Shown here piece by piece: positions 8,506-15,948 of a stretch of DNA of 64,000 bases. This DNA comes from Roseateles depolymerans (GTDB lineage: Bacteria; Pseudomonadota; Gammaproteobacteria; Burkholderiales; Burkholderiaceae_C). Both the position numbers and the translations under genes were made by a program. Numbering within the stretch: position 1 is the stretch's first letter; each line of letters begins with the position of its first letter. Below the pieces are notes generated by a model. That model was not told the origin of the DNA, made no database searches, and saw only the letters and a program-made list of their open reading frames with translations. The stretch is taken from positions 894,233 through 958,232 of the forward strand of contig NZ_QUMT01000003.1 in the NCBI RefSeq assembly GCF_003387155.1, in the 5' to 3' direction.

Positions 8506-10599
8506 ATGTCCGTGTCCCCCATGCACGCGCCCGGCGCGTCCGGCGCGCCCAGCACGCTGCGGCTGCATCCCCTGTCCCTGTCGCTGGTCCTGGCGGGCCT
8601 GCTGGTTGGTTGCGGCGGCGGCAGCTCCGGCGACGCGGCCACCCAGGAAGCACGCCTGCGCGGCGGTTCCGGCACCGCCCCGGCCACCGCGCCCCAGGTC
8701 TGCCTCTTCGAACACATCAACTACGCCGGCGCCAGCCTGTGCCTGACCAGCAGCAGCAGCTGGATCGGCCGCGCCTGGAATGACCGGGTGTCGTCGCTGA
8801 AGGTGCCAGCCGGCTACAAGGTGGAGCTGTTCTCCGACATCAACTATGGCGGCCGGGTCCTGACGGTCACCGCCAGCACCAGCACGCTGGTGTCGTCCCG
8901 CTTCAACGATGTGGTCTCCTCGGTGCGCATCACGCCGCCGACGGTGACGCCGCCGCCGGCTCCGGCACCCGCGCCCGCCCCTGCACCGGCCCCCGCTCCC
9001 GCGCCGAACCCGCCGACCAGCCAGGCCACCCTGGCCTCGGTGCAGTTCGCGCAGTCCATGCTGTACGGCAGCAATGACGACCAGCTGGTGCTGGTGGCCG
9101 GCAAGCCCGCGCTGCTGAAGGTGAACGTGACCGCACCGGCCTCGCCGTCCACCATGCCCGCAGCGACCGCCAAGGTGGAGAACACCGTGGACGGCACCAG
9201 CCGCGACCTGACCCTGGCCGCGCCGCGTCGTGGCCTGCCGACCACCGTGTCGGCCGTGCCCTCGTTCGACGATGCCTACACCGTCACCGTCCCGGCCGAG
9301 CTGGTCAAGGCCGGTCTGAAGGTGACGGTGAATGTGGCCGGCGTCGGCGCCCAAACCTTCACGCCGCGCGTGGGAGGCGGCACCGCCATGCGCTTCATCC
9401 CGATCTCGGTGAAGATCGCCGGCACCAGCGGCCAGTTGCCCGCCGACCAGACCGCCCACCTGCGCGCCCTGTTCCCGGTGGCCACGGTGACCGGCCAGTC
9501 GCACCCCGCTTACGTGTCGACCCGCGTCACCACCCTCCCGACGACGGACGATCAGTGGAGCGACGCTTTCGGCAAGATCCTGGGCGAGCTGTCCGACCTG
9601 CATGCGCTGGAGCGCGCCGCCCGTCACGACTACTACTTCGGCTTCATCCCCAAGCGCACCTGGGGTCTGGCCGGCCTGGGCTACATGCCCGGCAACTCGG
9701 CAGTCGGCTTCGACATGCCCAGCGCGCCGGACACGGTGCGGGACGTGGTGGCCCATGAACTGGGGCACAACTTCTCGCTGCCGCATGCCGCCTGCGGCGG
9801 AGCGGGCTCGCCCGATCCGAAGTACCCGTATCCGGACGCCAACCTGGGCAAGCCGGGCCGCTACATCTGGAGCTTCCTGTCCGACACCAACAGCTTCTAC
9901 GATCCGCGTCCGACCGACCGTCACGACATCATGAGCTACTGCGGTGGCGTGGTGTTCTCCGACTACAACTACCGCCTGATGCAGACCTTCCTGACGCCGG
10001 CGGATGGCCCGACGACCAAGGCCGCTTCGGTCACGACGGCGCCGGACCAGGACGTGCTGCTGATCAGCGGCAGCATCCGCGGCAAGCAGATCGAGATCAA
10101 TCCGGTGAAGACGCTGGTGTCCAAGCCGGAAACGACCAGCGGTCCGTATGTGCTGCGTCTGCAGACGGTGGCGGGTCAGATCATCGACTACGCTTTCACC
10201 CCGCAGGCACTGGACCATGAGGGCGAGCTGCTGCACTTCCGCGTGCTGGTGCCCAAGGTCGAGAACATCGCCAGCATCAGCGTGCTGCGCGACGGCAGCA
10301 CCCTGAGCCAGGTGGCCGCGCGTGCCACCAACGCACGTCAGCGAGCGCTGGCCGCCGGTGCCAGCCGCTCGGTGGTGCAGGTGCAGGAGACTCGTGGCCA
10401 GGCCACGCTGCGCTGGGATGCCGAAGCCACGCCGTTCTTGAGCGTGACCTGGACGGACGGCACCCGCCGCCTGAACCTGGCGCAGGACCTCAAGGGCGGC
10501 CAGGCGACGCTGGACACCAGTGCGCTGCCGACCGGTGGTCGCTTCGAGATGGTGGTGTCCGATGGCGTGAACGCGCAGCGGGTGGAACAGGCGCGCTGA
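8506..10599 (+). CDS. beta/gamma-crystallin plus metzincin-type metalloprotease lipoprotein
   Basis: 697 residues. The signal ends in lipobox LLVGC, then GGGSS. Residues about 64-145 form a beta/gamma-crystallin domain with two calcium-binding motifs of the (N/D)(N/D)xxSS type, NDRVSS and NDVVSS. A Pro-Ala linker follows. The C-terminal part carries a zinc site H417-E-L-G-H421-x5-H427 (HELGHNFSLPH) and a Met-turn at M476 (DIMSYCGG), the metzincin pattern HExxHxxxxxH plus Met. The usual metzincin Gly is Ser here. The closest family I can think of is M66 (StcE-like). It is probably an outer-membrane or secreted protease, possibly calcium-stabilised. Substrate is unknown. The start is well supported by caaggag 8 nt upstream. 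Confidence 0.85.
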   Translation: MSVSPMHAPGASGAPSTLRLHPLSLSLVLAGLLVGCGGGSSGDAATQEARLRGGSGTAPATAPQVCLFEHINYAGASLCLTSSSSWIGRAWNDRVSSLKVPAGYKVELFSDINYGGRVLTVTASTSTLVSSRFNDVVSSVRITPPTVTPPPAPAPAPAPAPAPAPAPNPPTSQATLASVQFAQSMLYGSNDDQLVLVAGKPALLKVNVTAPASPSTMPAATAKVENTVDGTSRDLTLAAPRRGLPTTVSAVPSFDDAYTVTVPAELVKAGLKVTVNVAGVGAQTFTPRVGGGTAMRFIPISVKIAGTSGQLPADQTAHLRALFPVATVTGQSHPAYVSTRVTTLPTTDDQWSDAFGKILGELSDLHALERAARHDYYFGFIPKRTWGLAGLGYMPGNSAVGFDMPSAPDTVRDVVAHELGHNFSLPHAACGGAGSPDPKYPYPDANLGKPGRYIWSFLSDTNSFYDPRPTDRHDIMSYCGGVVFSDYNYRLMQTFLTPADGPTTKAASVTTAPDQDVLLISGSIRGKQIEINPVKTLVSKPETTSGPYVLRLQTVAGQIIDYAFTPQALDHEGELLHFRVLVPKVENIASISVLRDGSTLSQVAARATNARQRALAAGASRSVVQVQETRGQATLRWDAEATPFLSVTWTDGTRRLNLAQDLKGGQATLDTSALPTGGRFEMVVSDGVNAQRVEQAR

Positions 10600-10686
10600 A
10601 CTTCGCGCTGAAGCGGCACTGAAGGTCTGCGCAGCCAGCGCTGAAGAAGCGCTGGCGCTGCGCGGGCCAACGACAGGCCACCAGCA

Positions 10687-10734
10687 GGCCCTCCAAGGTC
10701 CATTCGTCAGGATGGATACCGGGAGGGCCTTCTT
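10687..10734 (+). terminator. possible terminator after metzincin gene
   Basis: Outer arms ggccctcc (10687-10694) and ggagggcc (10722-10729) are perfect complements, with extra pairing inside (ggt..ccat / atgg..acc) and ttcttc after. The T tract is imperfect. A separate 8-bp hairpin, ccagcgct/agcgctgg, lies at 10635-10655. Confidence 0.45.
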
Positions 10735-10780
10735 CATTGCCGCGCCCCCCAATGACCCGGAGGCGCCGTTGCAGGAGCGA

Positions 10781-11671
10781 TCAGCCTGCCGCCATCCGTG
10801 CCGCCAGGAAATCCAGGAAGCATTGGATGCGCGCCGAGAGCGGCGTGTTGCGGTAGTACACCGCGTTCACCGGCTGCAGCACCTCCACCGTGTCCTTCAC
10901 CAGGACCGGGACCAGCGCACCGCTGCGGCGGTCTTCCTCCGTCATGAAGTCCGCCAGGCAGGCCAGGCCCTGACCGGCCAGCGTCAACTGGCGCACCGTC
11001 TCGCCGCTGGACGCCTTGATGCTGGGCGTGATCTCGAAGCTGTTGCTCTGCGCATGCCGCAGCGGCCAGTGATTCAGCGACTCCGGCTGTGTGAAACCGA
11101 TGAGCAAATGGCGCGACAGGTCGCTCACCTTTCGGGGTCGACCATGCGCCTCCAGATAGGACGGCGCCCCCAGCACCCGCAGGCGGTAGCTGCCCAGCGG
11201 CCGGGCGTGCAGCGTCGAATCCCGCAGTCGGCCAATGCGCAGGGCCACATCGGTGCGCTGCTCGATGAGGTCGATGATGTTGTCGCTGCTGTGCAGCTCC
11301 AGCTCGATGTCGGGGAACTGCTCGCGGAAGGCCGCCACCATCGGCACCACCACATGCAGCATGAACGGCGAGGCGGCATTCACGCGAAGCCGTCCCGCCG
11401 GGCGCTGGTGGCGGATGGTCATCTGATATTCGGCGGACTCCACCGCGGCAAGGATGTCCCGTGCATGCGTGAGGAACACCGCGCCCTCCTCCGTCAACTC
11501 CAGCTTGCGGGTGGTGCGGCGCAGCAGCGTGGTGCCCAGCTTGGTCTCCAGGCGCCCCAGCGCCCGGCTGATGCCGGAGACCGTCTGCTCCAGATGATCG
11601 GCCGCGGCCGTGATGGAGCCGCTGTCGATCACGGTGGTGAAGGCCAGCAGTTCTTCGAGGCTGATTTTCAT
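10781..11671 (-). CDS. LysR family transcriptional regulator
   Basis: 296 residues. The N-terminal winged HTH is typical of the family (LLAFTTVIDSGSITAAADHL..TVSGISRALGRLE.KLG..LLRR..RKL.LTEEG), followed by an LysR substrate-binding domain. The ATG at 11671 begins MKISLEELLAF, as in family members that start just before the HTH. It is divergent from an MFS gene with a 98-bp gap that contains a perfect inverted repeat, the usual arrangement in which the regulator controls the neighbour and itself. The inducer cannot be told from sequence. Confidence 0.95.
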   Translation of the reverse strand: MKISLEELLAFTTVIDSGSITAAADHLEQTVSGISRALGRLETKLGTTLLRRTTRKLELTEEGAVFLTHARDILAAVESAEYQMTIRHQRPAGRLRVNAASPFMLHVVVPMVAAFREQFPDIELELHSSDNIIDLIEQRTDVALRIGRLRDSTLHARPLGSYRLRVLGAPSYLEAHGRPRKVSDLSRHLLIGFTQPESLNHWPLRHAQSNSFEITPSIKASSGETVRQLTLAGQGLACLADFMTEEDRRSGALVPVLVKDTVEVLQPVNAVYYRNTPLSARIQCFLDFLAARMAAG

Positions 11672-11673
11672 CG

Positions 11674-11688
11674 TTGACTCCGAGTCAA
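11674..11688. promoter_or_regulatory. palindromic operator TTGACT-CCG-AGTCAA
   Basis: A perfect 6-bp inverted repeat with a 3-bp centre, lying 2 bp upstream of the LysR start codon and 81 bp upstream of the MFS gene. It fits a LysR-type dyad (T-Nx-A) and suggests autorepression. Binding is inferred. Confidence 0.6.
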
Positions 11689-11769
11689 AGGAATTCTGCC
11701 TGATCACGGCTTTTTCGGAATCAATCCGGTCTTCACACTTCGGGCCTGACATCTTCCCTGGAGTGATTC

Positions 11770-12972
11770 ATGCCTCTGGCCCTTCTTGCGCTGACGCTCA
11801 GCGCCTTTGCCATCGGCACGACCGAGTTCGTGATCGTTGGCTTGATTCCCACGGTGGCTGCCGACCTTGGCGTCGGCCTTCCGTCTGCCGGGCTGCTGGT
11901 CAGCCTGTATGCGCTGGGTGTGGCGGTGGGCGCGCCCGTGCTGACCGCGCTCACCGGCAAGGTGCCGCGCAAGACGCTGCTGCTGTCGCTGATGGCGCTG
12001 TTCACCGTCGGCAATCTGCTGGCGTGGAAGGCACCGGGGTATGAGTCCCTGGTTGCGGCACGGGTGTTGACTGGGCTGGCCCACGGGGTGTTTTTCTCGA
12101 TCGGGTCCACCATCGCCACGAGCCTGGTGCCCAAGGACAAGGCGGCCAGCGCGATCGCCATCATGTTCACCGGGCTCACGGTGGCGCTGGTGACGGGCGT
12201 GCCGCTGGGCACCTTCATCGGCCAGCATTTCGGCTGGCGGGCAACCTTCCTGGCCGTGTCGGCGCTGGGGGTCATCGCCATGCTCGGCAGTGCCGTGTTC
12301 GTGCCGGGGAAGCTGCGTCACACGCCGCCGGCATCACTGGCGCAGCAGGCCCGTGTGCTGGCGGAGCCGCGCCTGCTGCTGGTCTATGCCAAGACGGCGA
12401 TTGGCTATGGCGGCAGCTTCATCCCCTTTACCTTCCTCGCGCCCATCCTGCAGGACATCAGTGGCTTTGCGCCGAGCTCGGTGGCATGGGTGATGCTGGT
12501 GTATGGCGTGTCGGTGGCGGTGGGCAATCTGTGGGGCGGCAAGCTGGCGGACCGCAAGGGGCCGATTCGTGCGCTGCAGATCATCTTTGGGTTGTTGGCG
12601 GCGGTGCTGATGCTGCTGACCTTCACTGCGCCGCATCCGTGGCTGGCGGTCGGGACCGTGCTGCTGTGGGGCGCCGTGGCTTTCGGCAATGTGCCCGGCT
12701 TGCAGGTGTACGTGGTGCAGCAAGCTGAGCGGGTGGCCCCGCAGGCGGTGGACGTGGCGTCGGGGCTGAACATCGCGGCCTTCAACCTGGGCATTGCCGG
12801 CGCGGCCTGGGCCGGCGGATTGATCGTGACCCATCTGGGGCTGCAGCACACGCCGTGGATCGGGTCGCTGGTGGTGCTGGTCTCGCTGGGTCTGACGACC
12901 TGGAGTGGCGCGCTGGATCGTCGCAGTGGCGTGCCGTTGCGGTTCAATGGGCCGCGGCCGGTGGGGCATTGA
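11770..12972 (+). CDS. MFS transporter, YdhP/AraJ-like (DHA1 type)
   Basis: 400 residues with about 12 hydrophobic segments. The start is typical of the group (LALTLSAFAIGTTEFVIVGL) and the loop 2-3 motif is ALTGKVPRKTLL. TM4-TM5 includes ARVLTGLAHGVFFSIG. It is an inner-membrane proton-driven exporter of the sugar/drug-efflux group (YdhP, AraJ, YnfM). The C-terminal tail is short and polar. It is divergent from the LysR regulator, which probably controls it. The substrate is not predictable. Confidence 0.9.
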   Translation: MPLALLALTLSAFAIGTTEFVIVGLIPTVAADLGVGLPSAGLLVSLYALGVAVGAPVLTALTGKVPRKTLLLSLMALFTVGNLLAWKAPGYESLVAARVLTGLAHGVFFSIGSTIATSLVPKDKAASAIAIMFTGLTVALVTGVPLGTFIGQHFGWRATFLAVSALGVIAMLGSAVFVPGKLRHTPPASLAQQARVLAEPRLLLVYAKTAIGYGGSFIPFTFLAPILQDISGFAPSSVAWVMLVYGVSVAVGNLWGGKLADRKGPIRALQIIFGLLAAVLMLLTFTAPHPWLAVGTVLLWGAVAFGNVPGLQVYVVQQAERVAPQAVDVASGLNIAAFNLGIAGAAWAGGLIVTHLGLQHTPWIGSLVVLVSLGLTTWSGALDRRSGVPLRFNGPRPVGH

Positions 12973-13302
12973 GCTTTCGGCGCTGGGCCCGGGACCGCAG
13001 AGCCAATTCGCGGGGTCTCGCCTGGATTCAAGGCGCAGTCCAGCGTGGAGTGTGCAAAGGTGACTGATGAGTCGACAACAAATGCGTGATGGCTTTATGA
13101 CAGCAATTTCCTTCCTCATTACTGACGACGTTCGATTCCGCCTCCATTGACATCAATTGACTACTCACATAACTTGGACAGCAATGCATTGATCTCGCAA
13201 TCCATTACACAATGACCACGCCGCTCCCATGAGCAGGCAGGCATCGGCCAGCGATCGAAATCGCAAATCCATTCATTCGGGTCAGCCATGGGAGGAATGC
13301 GA
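12973..13302. other. AT-richer intergenic leader of the toxin-like cluster
   Basis: From about 13060 the composition becomes clearly AT-richer than the flanks (for example ttgacatcaattgac, cattacacaatgacc). It holds a candidate promoter, two TTGAC copies 10 bp apart (13147 and 13157), a 10-bp palindrome CAATGCATTG (13182-13191) and the ggagg Shine-Dalgarno of the next gene. I see no small gene. Confidence 0.5.
13147..13175 (+). promoter_or_regulatory. candidate sigma70 promoter for the toxin-like cluster
   Basis: A consensus -35 TTGACA (13147-13152), a 17-bp spacer and a weak -10 TAACTT (13170-13175). It is the best promoter match in the region and lies about 130 bp before the first gene. 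The palindrome CAATGCATTG directly downstream could be an operator. Confidence 0.4.
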
Positions 13303-14013
13303 ATGTCCAATTCGCCAGAGTATCTGTTTCCGCTTCCGGGATTGGTCGGCTCGATCTACAAGGTCGGTGCCGACCAGTGGACCGCCATCAACGACCAGGC
13401 CGCCGCAGTGGTCGAGGCGCAATCGATCAAGCAATTGATCACTCGCTACATTCCCAACTATCCGACGCTGCTGCCTGCCTGCATTGCGTGGCGTGCGCAG
13501 ACCTATCAGGGCTTGATCGAGCAGGCGGTTTTGGTGGGCACCTTCGCTGCCAGCGTGCCCGAGGTGCTGTCAAAAATTCAGCAGGATGTCGCCAACATGG
13601 CTGACGACGACGCCCTGCCGTCGAGCCAACAGTTTCTCTGGCGCGTGCAATTCGATTCACTCGCTCATCACGCTGGCATGGTGTTGACCAGCGTCTCGGC
13701 GCTGACGCCCGCGGTGACCACCTTCGTCACTGAAAACCAGACCGCTGATGTAGCCCTCGATCAAATCGCCAGTTCGCTGCCGGTCGGCTGGCAGTCGATT
13801 GCCGGGCCCCTCGTAGATCTCAGCAGCGGCTTTGCTGCACTTGACGGCGGATGGAACAGCATCGCCACGCAATTGCAGGGGCTGGCGACCGGTCAAGCGA
13901 ACTTTACGACGGCCGGCCAGGTTCGCGCCGCGCTCGCGGCCGCCCTGCCAGCCTGGGCGGCACTCGAGCAGAGCGCCGTCGCCTTTGACCAGCATGCAAC
14001 CAGCTCGACCTGA
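13303..14013 (+). CDS. toxin-like cluster gene A, unknown helical protein
   Basis: 236 residues, no family recognised. It is mostly helical (long Ala/Gln/Leu stretches) with an amphipathic-to-hydrophobic segment, GLIEQAVLVGTFAASVP, at about residues 68-84, and an Ala-rich C-terminal helix. It has no signal peptide, lipobox or classical membrane segment. The start at 13303 has ggagg at an ideal 7-nt spacing; ATGs at 13288 and 13297 are badly placed. Gene B starts 9 bp after its stop. By context and helical character it may be a small subunit of a multi-component alpha-helical pore-forming toxin, which is inference only. AAT/CAA/ATT codons are more frequent than in neighbouring genes. Confidence 0.6.
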   Translation: MSNSPEYLFPLPGLVGSIYKVGADQWTAINDQAAAVVEAQSIKQLITRYIPNYPTLLPACIAWRAQTYQGLIEQAVLVGTFAASVPEVLSKIQQDVANMADDDALPSSQQFLWRVQFDSLAHHAGMVLTSVSALTPAVTTFVTENQTADVALDQIASSLPVGWQSIAGPLVDLSSGFAALDGGWNSIATQLQGLATGQANFTTAGQVRAALAAALPAWAALEQSAVAFDQHATSST

Positions 14014-14022
14014 GGAGCAGGA

Positions 14023-14655
14023 ATGAATAGCTCTTGCAATTTCGCCGACGCATTCGCAGCCGCGAGTCCCGGCCCGGTCCTCAGCTGCAACCTCTTTCCA
14101 CTCAACGGCATTGGCCCGCTGCGCGTCACCTACAACTGGCTCTACTCCGCAGTCAATGCCGACCCGAACGATTCCTCGGCGTTCACCTGGGTGATCAACA
14201 AGGTGGGTTCTGGAGGCCAGGTCAGTCTGTCTCCGGAGGCCCCCTTTCGCGGCATGACGCTATACGCGAGCGTCCGCCCCGATTACCAGTACAGGGTCCA
14301 GGTGCAGGCTCCCTTCTCCGCGGATTGGATCACGGCCGTCGGTAGCGACGAGATATTGACGCTGATCCCACAAGGCTTCCTCATCATTTCTCTGCAGGGC
14401 CTCAATGGGTGCTATCTCTGCGCTGACGCATCGCAGACTTCCCACGACGACCACAGCGGCTTTCTCTTCTCCAGCGCTTCCGGCTCCATCGCTCCGGCGG
14501 CGAGCTTTCTGGTCCTCGCCACCCAGGTGCACCAGGATCTGGACATTCCGCTCGGGAGGGACCTCGATAAGGCCGATCTCGTCGCGTGTTTGAGCGCCCA
14601 AGGTGTCGTCAATCCAGAGGCGTTTGCCCAACACGCTCTCTCGTCCATCGGCTGA
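14023..14655 (+). CDS. toxin-like cluster gene B, unknown beta-rich protein
   Basis: 210 residues, no family recognised. The first two thirds are beta-rich, with alternating aromatic and polar stretches (LRVTYNWLYSAVNADP, YQYRVQVQAPFSADWI). It has four scattered cysteines (residues 5, 22, 129 and 132, from CNF, SCN and GCYLCAD) and a third near the C-terminus in DLVACLSAQGV. The end looks helical. There is no signal peptide. The Shine-Dalgarno gaggagcagga sits directly upstream, overlapping the end of gene A. It could be a carbohydrate- or lipid-binding component, or an immunity or chaperone partner for the cluster. None of these is shown by the sequence. Confidence 0.6.
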   Translation: MNSSCNFADAFAAASPGPVLSCNLFPLNGIGPLRVTYNWLYSAVNADPNDSSAFTWVINKVGSGGQVSLSPEAPFRGMTLYASVRPDYQYRVQVQAPFSADWITAVGSDEILTLIPQGFLIISLQGLNGCYLCADASQTSHDDHSGFLFSSASGSIAPAASFLVLATQVHQDLDIPLGRDLDKADLVACLSAQGVVNPEAFAQHALSSIG

Positions 14656-14708
14656 CTGCTGCTTTTCCTCGGCACAAGCCGCCATTCAACGCTACCAGGA
14701 GACCATTC

Positions 14709-15905
14709 ATGTCATCGAACCCGCCCAATGCCAATGCTTTCCTCCAACCGCCGGCGTCTCTTTTGATCCCGGTCACCGATCCCCAGACCGGCAAAAGCGA
14801 CTACGCCTTTCCGCTGCAGACCAGTGCCTGGCTCAAGATGCAGGCGGTCGTGAAAACGGCCATCGCGTTCCCGCTCACCAGCGACGATTTCACCAACCTG
14901 TACGGTGATTTCAGCGACGAGGCGGCGGTGACGCAGGCCGTGGGCATCCTCGGACAAATCCAGAAGACTGCCAGCCAATATGGCGACCCGCAGACGCTGA
15001 TCAGCCAGCTCTCCGCCTTCCAGCAATCCAATACGCCGCCTGAGTCGATTTACGGCCATGCGGTCTGGCTCGCGGCGCAGACGATCACCAATGCGCAGCA
15101 GATCGTCTCGCTGCTCACCGAGGGCCTCAACGACATCGGCACGGAGACCGATCCGAAGCAGCGCATTGCAGACTTGACGGCATTGCTCACAGGCGATGGG
15201 GGTATCTCCACTTACGCAGACTCGTTGAACCGCGCGATTGGCGTCTTCCAAACCAAGACTTCCACCTTCTACACCACCCTGAACGGTCAGTTGACCGGAC
15301 CTACGAATTCCCTTCAGGTCTATCTCAAGCAGGAGAACAACGTTTACAGCGACGCGCAGGGTGACGTCACCACGGATCAAGGCCAGATCGACAGCCTGAA
15401 TTCCACCATCAACGACCTCAACAAGGAGTACATCGGGTTCACGGTCGCCGCGAGCGTGTCACCAGCGCTAATCCTGATTCCATTTTTCGGGCCTCTGATC
15501 GCCGTGGCGGACGCCGTCACCTTCGGAGTGCTCGCCGCCAAGGTGAAGAAGCAAATCGACGACCTGAAGAACCAGCTCGCCGGCGTCGAGGCGGACGAAC
15601 AGAAAAAGACGGCGCTGGTCACCCAGCTGGGCGGATTCAACCTGGCGGTCGGCGACGTCGAGGCGGACGGTCAAGACTTCCTCGATGCCATCGCCACGAT
15701 GGCCTCCGGCTGGGGCGAATTCCAGTCGCAGATCAACCTGCGACTGAGCAGCCTCACCGTGGAGGACGTGCAGGACTGGAGCGCCTTCATGGACAAGATC
15801 AACTTCAAGGCGGCTGTGGATGGTTGGACTCTGATCGCCTCGAAGGCGGAGACCTTCTACCAGTCGGGCTTCGTGAAGTTCACCAACCCGAGCAGCAGCT
15901 ACTGA
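14709..15905 (+). CDS. toxin-like cluster gene C, alpha-helical pore-forming toxin-like
   Basis: 398 residues. Long amphipathic helices flank a central hydrophobic hairpin at residues 241-281 (TVAASVSPALILIPFFGPLI, then VADAVTFGVLAAKVKKQ). Coiled-coil-like heptads precede it (DQGQIDSLNSTINDLNKE) and follow it (QIDDLKNQLAGVEADEQKK). This helix/hairpin/helix plan is that of the ClyA/HBL/NHE superfamily, in which the hairpin head inserts into the target membrane. There is no Sec signal, as in ClyA and several Gram-negative relatives. ATG 14709 has aggaga 6 nt upstream. Similarity is architectural, not residue-level, so the toxin call is inference. Confidence 0.6.
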   Translation: MSSNPPNANAFLQPPASLLIPVTDPQTGKSDYAFPLQTSAWLKMQAVVKTAIAFPLTSDDFTNLYGDFSDEAAVTQAVGILGQIQKTASQYGDPQTLISQLSAFQQSNTPPESIYGHAVWLAAQTITNAQQIVSLLTEGLNDIGTETDPKQRIADLTALLTGDGGISTYADSLNRAIGVFQTKTSTFYTTLNGQLTGPTNSLQVYLKQENNVYSDAQGDVTTDQGQIDSLNSTINDLNKEYIGFTVAASVSPALILIPFFGPLIAVADAVTFGVLAAKVKKQIDDLKNQLAGVEADEQKKTALVTQLGGFNLAVGDVEADGQDFLDAIATMASGWGEFQSQINLRLSSLTVEDVQDWSAFMDKINFKAAVDGWTLIASKAETFYQSGFVKFTNPSSSY

Positions 15906-15948
15906 ATCAGCGACGCCGGACGTCTCCGGCACGAATGGGAGCAGACAC

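Noticed and set aside
7975-10752. A 925-codon minus-strand frame opposite the metzincin gene
   Set aside because: Antisense shadow; it even runs across the DUF1272 start and the intergenic region with no motif.
12973-13302. Integrase, att site or tRNA next to the toxin-like cluster
   Set aside because: None was found on either strand, so transfer is suggested only by composition.
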